A program made the translations under genes and the position numbers. A DNA stretch of 64,000 bases from Nitrospirota bacterium (GTDB lineage: Bacteria > JACPQY01): contig JACPAV010000033.1 of assembly GCA_016180645.1 (NCBI GenBank), forward strand, positions 1 through 64,000, given 5' to 3'. The notes beneath the pieces are model-generated. The model was not told the origin of the DNA and did not search any database. It saw only the letters and a program-made list of their open reading frames with translations. Below are positions 29,360-38,574 of this stretch, in pieces; position 1 is the first letter of the stretch, and the number at the start of each line of letters is the position of its first letter.

Positions 29360-30937
29360 ATGACCGAAGGGGAGAACCCGCCGCAGTCTGACCCTCCGGC
29401 GTCCGGCGACGACGCCTTTCCACTCAACACGGTCATCGTAGGATCCACCGGCCCGGGCGCACCGGGATCGGGACGGCGTCGCGCTTCGCCCTCACACGTC
29501 TGGGAGCGCCTGACCCATCTCCTCACGGAGCGCGGCCTCGTTCGCGCCCTTTCGTTTCTGCTGCGACGGTTGCACAAACCGCTGGTTCTGCTGGGCGCCT
29601 TGATTCTGTACCGCGTGGTCTCGTCCTCCTCCCTGCTTCAGGGTCTGGATGACACGGGCCGAAAAACATTGGCCGTCTTCGGAGTGGCGGTGCTCCTGTG
29701 GATGACGGGCGTTCTCCCCATGATGGTCACGAGTCTCCTCGTGCTTCTCCTTCTCCCTTCACTCGACATCCTGACGCCGAGGGAGACCTTCGCCCTTTTC
29801 ACGAATGACGCCTCGATTTTCATCCTCGGGGTTTTCATCCTGAGCGGGGCATTGATTGAAACCGGGATCACCCGCCGGATTGCGCTCCTCCTCATGCGGC
29901 GATTCGGACAATCCCCGCTCTCTCTTCTCTTCGTCGTATTCATCACCAATTCCGCGCTGTCGTTCTTCATTTCGGAGCATGCGGTGGCGGCGATGATGTT
30001 TCCCATCCTTCTGGAGCTGGCCCACGCCATCCAGATGGTCTCCCCCTCCGCTTCGTACACGCGCGCCCTCGTTCTCTGCGCGGCATGGGGGACCACCACC
30101 GGAGGGATTCTCACCCTCCTGGGCGGCGGCCGCGCCCCGTTGGCGCTTGGAATCCTTCGCGAAACCACCGGCCAGTCGATTGGATTCTTCGAATGGATCA
30201 AGTTCTCTCTGCCCGTGACCGTGGCCATGATCGCGGCGGCCTTCCTGACGCTGCGCATTTTCCTGAAATCGGATCTCCAGAGCATGGCCGGGGCGCGTCA
30301 ATATCTGGAGCACCGGGCCAAGGAGTTGGGGCACGTTCGGCTGCGTGAAGTGATCTGCCTGGGAATTCTGGTCTTGTGCATCGCCCTGTGGGCAATCCTG
30401 GGTGAGAAGCACGGGATGGCCTCCATCGCCCTCCTGGGCGCCGTGCTCGTTTTTGTTTTCGGCGTGTCGCACTGGCGGGATGTCGAGGCCAACGTGAACT
30501 GGGGGATCTTTGTGATGTACGGCGGCGCGATCTGCCTCGCCCAAGCCCTGAACAAGACCGGCGTGGCGGGATGGGTCTCTCAGAACGTGGTGGTCGGATT
30601 TGGGCAGTCTCCCGCAGCCGTGCTCGTCCTCGTCATTCTGATGGCACTGGTGCTCACGGAGTTCATGAGCAATGCCGCGGTGGTGGCCGTATTGCTTCCA
30701 GTGGCGCTTCCTCTGGCCGCTCCCCTTGGCCTCGATCCGAAGATTCTGACTCTTGCCACCGCGTTGCCCGCTGGGCTCAACTTCATCTTTCCTATCGCAA
30801 CACCCGCGAACGCCATCGCTTTCTCCTCAGGCTTCCTCCGCATCAGGGACGTCTTCCTTCCAGGCCTGCTCCTCGACCTCACGGCGTTCAGTGTACTGGT
30901 CGTGACGGCCCTCTACATCTGGCCCCACCTCTCCTAG
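29360..30937 (+). CDS. SLC13/DASS-family anion:sodium symporter
   Basis: 525 residues with about 11-12 membrane segments from residue ~70 onward and a 65-residue polar N-terminus. DASS features are visible: an early FVLFTNDASIFILGVF-like helix, a hairpin region NSALSFFISEHAVAAMMFPI, and near the end TEFMSNAAVVAVLLPVALPL and LPAGLNFIFPIATPANAIAF, which match the SNT / NPA-type substrate-site motifs. The family carries sulfate, thiosulfate or dicarboxylates with sodium. Position 24 bp after the reductase suggests sulfate or another assimilated anion. Confidence 0.82.
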   Translation: MTEGENPPQSDPPASGDDAFPLNTVIVGSTGPGAPGSGRRRASPSHVWERLTHLLTERGLVRALSFLLRRLHKPLVLLGALILYRVVSSSSLLQGLDDTGRKTLAVFGVAVLLWMTGVLPMMVTSLLVLLLLPSLDILTPRETFALFTNDASIFILGVFILSGALIETGITRRIALLLMRRFGQSPLSLLFVVFITNSALSFFISEHAVAAMMFPILLELAHAIQMVSPSASYTRALVLCAAWGTTTGGILTLLGGGRAPLALGILRETTGQSIGFFEWIKFSLPVTVAMIAAAFLTLRIFLKSDLQSMAGARQYLEHRAKELGHVRLREVICLGILVLCIALWAILGEKHGMASIALLGAVLVFVFGVSHWRDVEANVNWGIFVMYGGAICLAQALNKTGVAGWVSQNVVVGFGQSPAAVLVLVILMALVLTEFMSNAAVVAVLLPVALPLAAPLGLDPKILTLATALPAGLNFIFPIATPANAIAFSSGFLRIRDVFLPGLLLDLTAFSVLVVTALYIWPHLS

Positions 30938-31092
30938 ACCGGCTACATCACCATGGCGGCCGACACCGGGGGCCGTGCGTCAATCGGACAACGATTCTGA
31001 AGCTCGGCCGCCCGCGTTTTCGCATTCTCAAGCGGTGAGTAAGACTCCTTATCCTCCAGTACATTTTGACGAACGTCGATGTGGGAAAGTCT

Positions 31093-32748
31093 ATGGGTGT
31101 GAGAATCGGCGTCACCGTCAACCACGCAGTCAATGCCCTCAACCGGCATGCGGCTGCGGCTCAGCACAGCATCGAGAAGCTCTCATCGGGCCGCCGGGTC
31201 GTCCGCGCGGCGGATGACGTCGCCAATCTAGGAAAGATCAACCGGTTCACCGTGGACGCGGCGGCGCGGGGCGTGGCCGTCCAAAATGCCAACTCGCTCA
31301 TCAATGTGCTCCAGATCGCGGACCAAACGCTGGCGGACACCGTGGAAAAAATGAACAAGATGAGGACGCTCCTGCTCCAAGCGGCGAACGGGACGGTCTC
31401 ATCCGAGGCAAAGGTCTCGCTTCAGAACGAGCTGGCAAGTTTGCTTTCGGAAATCAACCGCGGCGCGAGAGGGGCCAGATACGGAAGCAACTATCTGATG
31501 GCGCCGGAGATCCGGGATTTTGACAGCCGGACGCCGGTCATGACGTTCGTGGATTCAGTCCAGGCGTCCGTCTCCTCCGGATCGGCCTACAAAGCGTTGA
31601 AGGCGAGACTTCCACAGATGATCACGGGTTCGATCAACAGGGTCTACGGCACGCTGGGCATTCTCCCTCCCTCAAACACACCGATGACGGTGACGCTTCA
31701 GGATGATCCTAACGGCGGCGATGGAGAGCAAGGGATACTGGCGACGGGCGGCGGGGGCATGGCGCCCGCGATGACGCTGGTTATCGATGTGGACGACTTC
31801 CTGAACCTCAATGGAGGAACGGCCACGGTGAGCGACGATTCCTCCACCGGCGCGACCTTCACTCCGGAAATGATTGTTGTCCACGAAATGGTGCACGCGG
31901 TTACGGCCACCATCGGGGCCGGTCCGGGCGTCGGCGGCGATTCGGATTGGGGGAATCACATACTCGCCAACTGGGTATCCGGGGAAGGCGGGATGCGCAC
32001 GAAGGGCGACCCTGCGGGAACTTCGGCTGAGATGGCGGACGGCATCTACGACTGGGCCGGCTCCTCGTCGGACTACACGCAGAACGCACTCATCGGGCAG
32101 TTTCTCGCCAAGGATCTGGGAGCCGAGCGGTTCGAAAGGATCATCCGGTACGTTCAGGCCGTGGGCGCGGGGGCCACGCTCTGGCGGGACGCCGTTCTCA
32201 GCTCAGTCTCCGACACATACGCCGGGTCCGCTGCTCTCCAGACCGCCGTCCAAGCCTACGCCACGGACTACATCAACAACCAACTCTACAACCGGCTGGA
32301 GCAGGTGGGCATGGGCTGGACGTCCGATTTCGACGGCGGCACGCCGGGGACGGTCATCCAGTCTGTCTACAGCCCCACCGCCGATCGGATCGTGGAGTTC
32401 AACATACCCTACGCCACCGCGGGAGCGATCAACTACCTCGCCCTCGTGGATGGATCCACTTCAGATCTCGCGCAGCTCTCACTGGCGACGGTGGACGAAG
32501 CGCTGGAATCGGTGGCGTTCGAACGCGGACAACTCGGAGCCCAGATGGGGATGCTTCAGGAAGCCGCCCGCGCGTTGGAGAACGAACAGACAACGCTGAC
32601 CTCGGCCCTGTCGAGTCTCGCCGACGTGGATACGGCGGACGAGATCACGGAGTTCACCCGGAGGTCCCTGCTCACACAGTCCTCCACCGCGTTCCTGGCC
32701 CAGGCACAGAACCTGGACCGGGAAATCGTTCTGGGGTTGTTGACCTAG
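31093..32748 (+). CDS. Flagellinolysin: flagellin with an embedded zinc metalloprotease
   Basis: 551 residues from ATG 31093; an upstream TTG at 31066 is less likely. The N-terminal ~130 residues are flagellin D0/D1 (NHAVNALNRHAAAAQHSIEK, SSGRRVVRAADDVANLGK) and the C-terminal ~100 are the matching D1/D0 (LENEQTTLTSALSSLADVDT onward, ending REIVLGLLT). In the variable centre is HEMVH (His264, Glu265, His268) with a Glu (298) 30 residues on in ANWVSGEGG, the gluzincin zinc site. This is the architecture of proteolytic flagellins that build enzymatically active filaments. No other flagellar gene is in the window. It overlaps the convergent thiolase gene by 4 bp. Confidence 0.88.
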   Translation: MGVRIGVTVNHAVNALNRHAAAAQHSIEKLSSGRRVVRAADDVANLGKINRFTVDAAARGVAVQNANSLINVLQIADQTLADTVEKMNKMRTLLLQAANGTVSSEAKVSLQNELASLLSEINRGARGARYGSNYLMAPEIRDFDSRTPVMTFVDSVQASVSSGSAYKALKARLPQMITGSINRVYGTLGILPPSNTPMTVTLQDDPNGGDGEQGILATGGGGMAPAMTLVIDVDDFLNLNGGTATVSDDSSTGATFTPEMIVVHEMVHAVTATIGAGPGVGGDSDWGNHILANWVSGEGGMRTKGDPAGTSAEMADGIYDWAGSSSDYTQNALIGQFLAKDLGAERFERIIRYVQAVGAGATLWRDAVLSSVSDTYAGSAALQTAVQAYATDYINNQLYNRLEQVGMGWTSDFDGGTPGTVIQSVYSPTADRIVEFNIPYATAGAINYLALVDGSTSDLAQLSLATVDEALESVAFERGQLGAQMGMLQEAARALENEQTTLTSALSSLADVDTADEITEFTRRSLLTQSSTAFLAQAQNLDREIVLGLLT

Positions 32749-33908
32749 TTCTGCCCGAGGACGACGACGCAGGAAACCGCGCCGGGGCCGCCCACGTTGT
32801 GTGCGAGGGCATAGGGACGGCCGTTGTTCACTTGATTCTTGGCTGCGCGCCCCTGGAGTTGGCGGGTGGCCTCCACGATCATTCGGACGCCGCTCGCGCC
32901 GATGGGATGTCCGAACGATTTCAGACCGCCGCTGGCGTTCACCGGGATGTCGCCGTCGAGCGCCGTCCGCCCCTCTTCAATCAATCGCCAACCCTCCCCC
33001 TTTTTCGCGAATCCGAGATCCTCGTAGTTCGAGATCTCGGTCCAAGTGAAGCAATCATGCACTTCGGCGCAACGGATCTCCTTCGCCGGCTCCTTGATCC
33101 CCGCCTGCTCGTAGGCCTGCTGGGCGGCGAGTTGGGTGGCTTTGAATCCGAGATAGTCGAATTGGGAATCGTTGTAGGGGCGACCGCTGGTTACGGCGAG
33201 GCCGACGCCTTTGAGAAGCACGTAGTCCTTGCGGAACTGCTTGGCCATGTCCGCCCGGCAGATGATCGCTGCCGCGGCGCCGTCCGTCGTCGGACAGCAA
33301 TCGAACAATCCGAAAGGCGAGGCGATCAATGGGGCTTTCATGACCTGATCCAAGGTGACTTCCATCTGGAAATGTGCCTTGGGATGGAGCGAGCCGTTGT
33401 GGTGGTTCTTCACGGCCACTTTGGCGAGGGTCTCCTTCTTCACGCCGAACGTGTGCATGTACCGGTTGGCTGCAAGGGCGAAAATGCCGGGAGCGGTATT
33501 GCCGCGTCCGAGCAGGGGGTGGCCGTAGTCGCGCGCGATGCCGCGTCCGCCGCGGTCCTTCATTTTCTCCGCGCCGAGCGCGAGGACAACGTCGTACATG
33601 CCGGAGGCTACGGCAAAGGCGGCATTCCGAAACGCTTCCATGCCGGTGGCGCAGAAATTCTCGACGCGTGTGATGGGGATATTGTAAAGGCGCAAGGGGT
33701 CGGCGAGGCTCACGCCGGCCTTTCCGCCGTGCGCTCCCGGGTTGTACGTTCCAATCCAGGCCGCCTGGATACGATCCGGCTCAATCCCCGCTTCCGCGAT
33801 CGCCTCGAAACCGGCCTCCACGACGAGTTCGTCAAACCCGGCGTCGAACCGATCGCCGAACTTGCAACACCCCGTTCCGATCACGGCGACCTTGTCGGTA
33901 ATACTCAT
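32745..33908 (-). CDS. Acetyl-CoA acetyltransferase / thiolase, DUF35-associated type
   Basis: 387 residues with the usual thiolase nucleophile loop ENFCATG (Cys86), HDCF and GHPIGASG near the C-terminus and NVGGPGAVSCVVVLG at the end. It belongs with the short archaeal/SCP-x-type thiolases that act with DUF35 proteins. It is the third gene of a minus-strand operon: ATG 33908, GGGAGG upstream, 17 bp after the HMG-CoA-synthase-like-DUF35 gene. A catalytic role in acyl-CoA cleavage or condensation is likely. Confidence 0.88.
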   Translation of the reverse strand: MSITDKVAVIGTGCCKFGDRFDAGFDELVVEAGFEAIAEAGIEPDRIQAAWIGTYNPGAHGGKAGVSLADPLRLYNIPITRVENFCATGMEAFRNAAFAVASGMYDVVLALGAEKMKDRGGRGIARDYGHPLLGRGNTAPGIFALAANRYMHTFGVKKETLAKVAVKNHHNGSLHPKAHFQMEVTLDQVMKAPLIASPFGLFDCCPTTDGAAAAIICRADMAKQFRKDYVLLKGVGLAVTSGRPYNDSQFDYLGFKATQLAAQQAYEQAGIKEPAKEIRCAEVHDCFTWTEISNYEDLGFAKKGEGWRLIEEGRTALDGDIPVNASGGLKSFGHPIGASGVRMIVEATRQLQGRAAKNQVNNGRPYALAHNVGGPGAVSCVVVLGQN

Positions 33909-33925
33909 CTTCTACCTCCCGTCGA

Positions 33926-35344
33926 TCACGCTCGCGCGGGTCGGGCTTTCCAGAAGTAGTTCCGGAAGCCGCCGCCATCGTGGAACCAGCGCAGCGACAT
34001 CTCCACCGGCATTCCAATTTCGAACTTGTCGGCATCGCAATCGGTCGCTTGGGTGTATACGCGTCCGCCACCCTCCAAGTCGACAACGGCCATCAATTGG
34101 GGAGACAGGGTGCCTTCGAAGAGATAATCCTTGGTCATGGTGAAAACCTTCCCCCGGCGGGAAAGCCGCTTTTCCTCCATTTGATCCTTGGTCCGACATC
34201 CCTGGCAGACGCGTGCTTGAGGGAAGTGAACGAAACCGCATTTCTTGCAACGGCTCCCGTGGAGTTGAAGGTTTTGCGCGTGTTCCTTCTGCGCCAGCAC
34301 GTTCGTGACATTCGGCGCGGGAATGCTCGGCCCGAGGATCCCCTGGACTTTCAGGTATTCCTCGTAGTTTTTCATCTCGCGCCGAAAGCCGAGGATCTTT
34401 TCCAGGTCCAACTTCTTCTTGAGGTCGTTGATCCTATCCGTCGTGCGCAGCAGAAGGATGTCGCATCCATCTCCGTAGCCGACCATGGCGTAGCGCTGAT
34501 CGGGTTTAGACTTGGCCAGCGCGGCGGCGAGTCCCAAAAAGATATGCGGGGTTCCCGTGAAGCCGGTCTTGTCCGCAAATACCTCCTGATACTGCCGGGC
34601 AGGATCGAGCCCGAGGCTCTTCGCGAATCCTTGCCCCGTCTTGGCATTCGCCGCCGGCAGAATGATCCCGTCCAAGTCGGCTGCCTTGAAGCCGTCGGCT
34701 TTGGAGAGTGCTCCAAAGGCCTGCTTGAGAACGCGCCCCATGCCGTACTGCTGGCCGAACCGTGTCTCGTCACCCGCGATGAATTCGTCCGATTCCTTTC
34801 GCCACTCGTCCAGGAAATCATCGGTCCAGGTGGAGACCTTCTCGATTTCGACGGCGATATTCTCGTTGGAGATCAGGAATGCCGCCGCCGCATCACCCGA
34901 GGTGGATTCCTGCGGAGTTTCCGGCTCGGTGGGACGCCTGTCCGCGGCCACCACGAGGATCGATTCGGCCGATCCGGCGAGAATCGCGTTGCGCGCGCCG
35001 CGGAGAGCGCTTGTTCCTCCGCGCAGACTCCCCGCGAAATCAATCGTGTCCATTTGGGCGGGAAGGTCGCACGCGGCGGCGATCACACTCGCCGCCTGCT
35101 TCTGGAGATACGGGGAGGTCGTGGAGGCGAAGTAGAGGCCGTCGATCGACTTGCGCGTAGGCTCGCCCAAGGCGGCCAAAGCCGCTTCGGCGCCGAGCGT
35201 CAGCGCGTCCTCGTCAAAATTGGCGACCGCCTTCTCGCCGCCGCCGCTCTTCCCACCCCAAGCGCGGGCGATCTCCTCCCGCTTCAGCCGGAAGGCTGGG
35301 ACGTAGACGCCGATATCCGAAATGCCGACCGGAGTGGACGCCAC
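33926..35344 (-). CDS. HMG-CoA-synthase-like domain fused to DUF35
   Basis: 472 residues. Residues ~5-330 have the ketosynthase/HMG-CoA-synthase fold (GISDIGVYVPAFRLKREEIA; later GYGDGCDILLLRTT). The nucleophile region reads GSLRGGTSAL where active enzymes have ACYGGT, so Leu107 stands where the Cys should be. Residues ~360-465 are a DUF35 unit: zinc ribbon CKKCGFVHFPQARVCQGC then an OB fold. The start is GTG 35344, 3 bp after the SDR gene. It may serve as a scaffold that feeds acyl-CoA to the Cys-containing thiolase downstream. Confidence 0.75.
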   Translation of the reverse strand: MASTPVGISDIGVYVPAFRLKREEIARAWGGKSGGGEKAVANFDEDALTLGAEAALAALGEPTRKSIDGLYFASTTSPYLQKQAASVIAAACDLPAQMDTIDFAGSLRGGTSALRGARNAILAGSAESILVVAADRRPTEPETPQESTSGDAAAAFLISNENIAVEIEKVSTWTDDFLDEWRKESDEFIAGDETRFGQQYGMGRVLKQAFGALSKADGFKAADLDGIILPAANAKTGQGFAKSLGLDPARQYQEVFADKTGFTGTPHIFLGLAAALAKSKPDQRYAMVGYGDGCDILLLRTTDRINDLKKKLDLEKILGFRREMKNYEEYLKVQGILGPSIPAPNVTNVLAQKEHAQNLQLHGSRCKKCGFVHFPQARVCQGCRTKDQMEEKRLSRRGKVFTMTKDYLFEGTLSPQLMAVVDLEGGGRVYTQATDCDADKFEIGMPVEMSLRWFHDGGGFRNYFWKARPARA

Positions 35345-35347
35345 TCG

Positions 35348-36193
35348 CTACTCCATCATGATCTTCTTGATGTTCTGCTGGATTTCCGGGGCTGACCAGA
35401 TACCGGAATCCTTCCGGACACCGTTGGACACGGCCATCTTGTATTCGAACAGATGCCGACCCTGAGTGCCGAAGATTTTTCCGGTGATATCGGCGGAGAG
35501 ATCCGACGCGAGAAAAAGAACGATGGGCGTAATGTGTTGGGGGCCGAGCTCCTCCTCGCTGACGCCCTGGAACATCGCGAGGTCCGATGTCATCCGGGTG
35601 AGGGCGGCGGGGGCGATCGCATTCACGGTGATGGCGTATTTCATTCCTTCCATCGAAACGGTGCGGGTGAACCCGTAAATGCCGGCCTTGGCCGAGCTGT
35701 AGTTGGCCTGGCCGAAGTTCCCCATCAAACCCGATACCGAAGTGGTGTTAATGATGCGGCCGCCCTTGCCGTTTTCCTTCATCCACGTAAATACGGGCTG
35801 GGTGACGCAGAACGTGCCCTTGAGGTGGACGGCGATGACAGCGTCCCATTCGGCTTCGCTCATTTTCGCCAGCGATTTGTCACGCAGGATGCCCGCGTTG
35901 TTGACCAAGATGTCGACCTTCCCGAATGCGCTCAACGCCGACTTGAGAATGTTTTGACCGCCCTCCACCGTGGCCACGTTGTCGTAGCTGGGCGCGGCCG
36001 CCCCGCCGGCTTTCTTGATTTCATCGACCACCGTATCGGCCGCCATCTTCCCGCCGCCGCCGCCGGATCGGTCGCCACCGAGGTCGTTCACAACAACCTT
36101 GGCACCCTCTTTCGCAAACGCCAGGCAGTGGCTCCGGCCGATGCCGTTCGCTCCGCCCGTGATAATTGCTACTTTTCCGTCGAGTAGTCCCAT
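35348..36193 (-). CDS. Short-chain dehydrogenase, MFE-2 (3-hydroxyacyl-CoA) type
   Basis: 281 residues. The NAD-binding motif TGGANGIG is near the N-terminus, NNAG at ~100 and the catalytic Ser/Tyr/Lys set in NTTSVSG and YSSAKAG. GLLDGKVAIITGG and KVVVNDLGGDRSG are characteristic of the dehydrogenase part of peroxisomal multifunctional enzyme type 2, which oxidises 3-hydroxyacyl-CoA. It is the first gene of the operon, with AAGGAGG just before ATG 36193. With the thiolase two genes on it makes a beta-oxidation-like pair. Confidence 0.85.
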   Translation of the reverse strand: MGLLDGKVAIITGGANGIGRSHCLAFAKEGAKVVVNDLGGDRSGGGGGKMAADTVVDEIKKAGGAAAPSYDNVATVEGGQNILKSALSAFGKVDILVNNAGILRDKSLAKMSEAEWDAVIAVHLKGTFCVTQPVFTWMKENGKGGRIINTTSVSGLMGNFGQANYSSAKAGIYGFTRTVSMEGMKYAITVNAIAPAALTRMTSDLAMFQGVSEEELGPQHITPIVLFLASDLSADITGKIFGTQGRHLFEYKMAVSNGVRKDSGIWSAPEIQQNIKKIMME

Positions 36194-36210
36194 GGGAAAC
36201 CTCCTTCTAA

Positions 36211-36307
36211 GAGCCTCTGACAGAATGCCGATTCGTAGGGGAGCATCTTCAGATGCTCCCTCTTGTCGGGAGGGTCTGAAGACCCTCCCCTACGCATTCT
36301 GTTAGAC
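36211..36307. repeat. Full-length palindromic element upstream of the SDR operon
   Basis: GAGCCTCTGACAGAATGCC ... GCATTCTGTTAGAC with the two standard hairpins. It is almost identical to 25219-25316. It lies 18 bp before the start of the operon's first gene, so the operon promoter must be in it or beyond it. Confidence 0.93.
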
Positions 36308-36632
36308 AGGTTGTGCGGATTGGTCCTCCCTTATGTGGGGCGCTCGGCCCTTGCTTCAGTATCCTGCACACGCGGGGGAGCATAGGACAGGAACGGGAGG
36401 GAGGTCAAGAGGAACATAACGCATTGCGTCGAACCCGCCGTGGGCGTGAGGCGGTTGACCGTCGCCCCGTCGCGCCGCGTATGGCGTGGCTTCACGGGCT
36501 CGCCCCAGTTGGCTGCAATGTCTATTGTCAAGTACGTCCCCGAAAAACCGTTCCATACCGCACCGTAGCCGATGGACACCGCGCAAGAAGCGCCCCCCGC
36601 CGCGCGGAGATCACATCCCGCCGCACCGGCCG
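36308..36632. other. 325-bp intergenic stretch without a recognisable gene
   Basis: Short minus-strand frames of 76-82 codons exist (36331-36586), but neither shows a domain or a convincing ribosome-binding site. Nothing else was seen; it may be a decayed gene. Confidence 0.35.
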
Positions 36633-38525
36633 CTACTTGAGAAGGAGAGGAAACTCCTGGAGAAGCTCGAAATCGCCCTCAGGTGGAGCGGCCAACAGTT
36701 GCACCCGGAGATCGGCCCCGAGGTCCGCCTTGCGAAGTCCCCGTGGGCAGAAGAGATCGAGGCGGTGGAGGGCGAAGGGCCCCGGCGCCTTGTCCGGAGG
36801 CGAAAGATCCACGGTCTCCCAAGGCTGGCCGCCCTTCAGAAACGTCGCACGGTAGCGAAGATCAGAAGGGAGGATTCTGCCGAGCGATCTGACGCCGATG
36901 GCAAGTGAAATGTACGCGAAACCTCCCTGGTCCACCTTGCGGGCTCGCTCACCCGGCTGGGCCTGAGCTGAAATGGCTTTTCGGCCGGTGTTCGGCGTCC
37001 ATACGAACCCCCGCTCGCCGCCTTCGGTCTCCACGTCCAGCCATTCCCCCGCTTCCTTGCTGATTCGAAGCAGAACGCCGGGACCCAGCTCTTCCACAAG
37101 ATCGTGCTCAATCCCCGGGCCGGACCGCAGCCGGGTCTTGCTGGTCGTGACGGCCATGCCCTTGGGGAGGCCGAGCGGCGTTTCGGTTGCCAGATCGCTC
37201 CACGCGGGTTCAGGTGGTTTCGGGGGGGGGGCGGCCTCACCGATGGCGGGAGCGGGCTCCGAGACGCGGGGGAGCGCTTGGATATCGGGTGCGACCGTTC
37301 TGGGAAGGGTGTCTGCCAAGCGGTCGAAACTGCTCTGAACGGCCGCGAACTGCTGTTGGAGTTGATCCACTTGTTTCTGCGTCGTGACGCTTCGCCGTTC
37401 CCATTGAGCGTTCTCGACGGCGAAATAGGAAAGACCGGCCACGGAGATCGCCAATACGGCCGAGGTCGCAAGCGACTTCGGTGAGATCCGGGTGGACACG
37501 AAAGGAATGTTTTTTTCCTCCGGTTTGCCCGCTCCCTTGGCGGCAGGTAGAGCGTCGGCTTGCTGGCGGGCTTTCAGGGTTTCGATTTCGCTTTCCAGGG
37601 CGAGTTTCACCTTGACCATCGGCTCAAGCTCCCGGTTGCGGCGTCGAAGTTTGGAAACCTCCTCCTGAAGGTCGTCGATCTCCTGCTTGAGTTCGAGAAT
37701 CTCGCTCGCGTCCCGCTGGACGGAGGGCGGCGCCGTGAGTGGTTCTGGGGGAATGACGCTGGGTGGCGGTTGAGCCGTGGTGACCGGTTCCTGAACGGCT
37801 TCGATGGTCAACGGCGGCGCCACCACCGCGGGAACCGGCCCCGATGGGGGCAACGTCGCTCTTGGCGCAGGGGCTTCGGCCTCATCATCCTCCTTCCACC
37901 AGAAAGTGAATTTTCCCTCCTCTTGGGCCATCGTGAAAGGCTCGGGCGGTGGAGGAGCGGTGCGCATGGTTTCATCCCAGACGGGCGCGGAGGGCTTCGA
38001 TGGGGTGGCCGCGGCGCGCGGGGTCCCGGCCGGAGCCGGGGATGTTTCCGCGGAAAGGTCGTCGGAAGGCGGAGGGATGATCATGGGCGCCGGGCTCTCG
38101 GATGAGCCCATTCCTCCCTCGCGGAAATTGACCCGCAGGTTGCGGTGCATGAGCGCTTTTCGGGCCACGTCGCGAATCTGGTACTCCTCCACGGGTGTGG
38201 ACAGGTAGTCAAAGGCACCGATCTTGAGGGCCTCCCACTTCGTGTCCTGGCTGGGGGATTCGGTTAGAACGATAATTTCAGACAGGGGCGCCGACTGCTT
38301 GATGTCCCGCAAAACCTGCAATCCGGTCGAGTCTTCCAGCTTGAGCCCGGTGATGATGATTTCATATTCCTGCCGGCCCAGTTCGCGCAACGCTTCCTGC
38401 CGGCCGGCGGCAGGCCGGAGGGCAAACCCGTCCTTCAAGAGGGCTTTTCCTATGTTGGCCCACATGGGGCCACCCTCTTCTATCAGGAGGATTGAACGTT
38501 GCGTGCCCTTCCGTTCTGTCGCCAT
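36633..38525 (-). CDS. Membrane protein with degenerate receiver domain, coiled coil and SH3 domain
   Basis: 630 residues. Residues ~10-125 are a response-regulator receiver fold (SILLIEEGG; VLTESP; AFDYLSTPV). The phosphoacceptor position reads IIITGLKLED, with Gly60 for Asp, and the conserved Lys is Thr110, so it should not be phosphorylated. A Pro/Ala-rich linker (~130-260), a coiled coil (~265-320) and one membrane helix (~358-378, SLATSAVLAISVAGLSYF) follow. Then come a second short coiled coil, an SH3b domain (~455-510, RLRSGPGIEHDLVEEL, GEWLDVE) and a ~100-residue beta domain. A cytosolic pseudo-receiver thus connects with an outside SH3 domain, perhaps sensing cell wall. Codon use looks like its neighbours'. 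Confidence 0.75.
   Translation of the reverse strand: MATERKGTQRSILLIEEGGPMWANIGKALLKDGFALRPAAGRQEALRELGRQEYEIIITGLKLEDSTGLQVLRDIKQSAPLSEIIVLTESPSQDTKWEALKIGAFDYLSTPVEEYQIRDVARKALMHRNLRVNFREGGMGSSESPAPMIIPPPSDDLSAETSPAPAGTPRAAATPSKPSAPVWDETMRTAPPPPEPFTMAQEEGKFTFWWKEDDEAEAPAPRATLPPSGPVPAVVAPPLTIEAVQEPVTTAQPPPSVIPPEPLTAPPSVQRDASEILELKQEIDDLQEEVSKLRRRNRELEPMVKVKLALESEIETLKARQQADALPAAKGAGKPEEKNIPFVSTRISPKSLATSAVLAISVAGLSYFAVENAQWERRSVTTQKQVDQLQQQFAAVQSSFDRLADTLPRTVAPDIQALPRVSEPAPAIGEAAPPPKPPEPAWSDLATETPLGLPKGMAVTTSKTRLRSGPGIEHDLVEELGPGVLLRISKEAGEWLDVETEGGERGFVWTPNTGRKAISAQAQPGERARKVDQGGFAYISLAIGVRSLGRILPSDLRYRATFLKGGQPWETVDLSPPDKAPGPFALHRLDLFCPRGLRKADLGADLRVQLLAAPPEGDFELLQEFPLLLK
37222..37231. 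repeat. G10 homopolymer (C10 on coding strand) in the pseudo-receiver gene
   Basis: Ten consecutive G encode an Ala-Pro-Pro-Pro run (EAAPPPKPP) in the linker before the SH3 domain. It is in frame as given; slippage would remove the SH3 and C-terminal domains. Confidence 0.8.
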
Positions 38526-38574
38526 TTACAGGTCTGTTTTTGCGAGGCCCATTTTAGGCGAAGCATTTGAAAAG

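Noticed and set aside
33980-35395. 471-codon plus-strand frame opposite the synthase-DUF35 gene
   Set aside because: Antisense to a gene with a clear zinc ribbon; no recognisable protein.
36331-36586. Small minus-strand genes of 76-82 codons
   Set aside because: Two frames overlap; neither has a domain, signal or ribosome-binding site.
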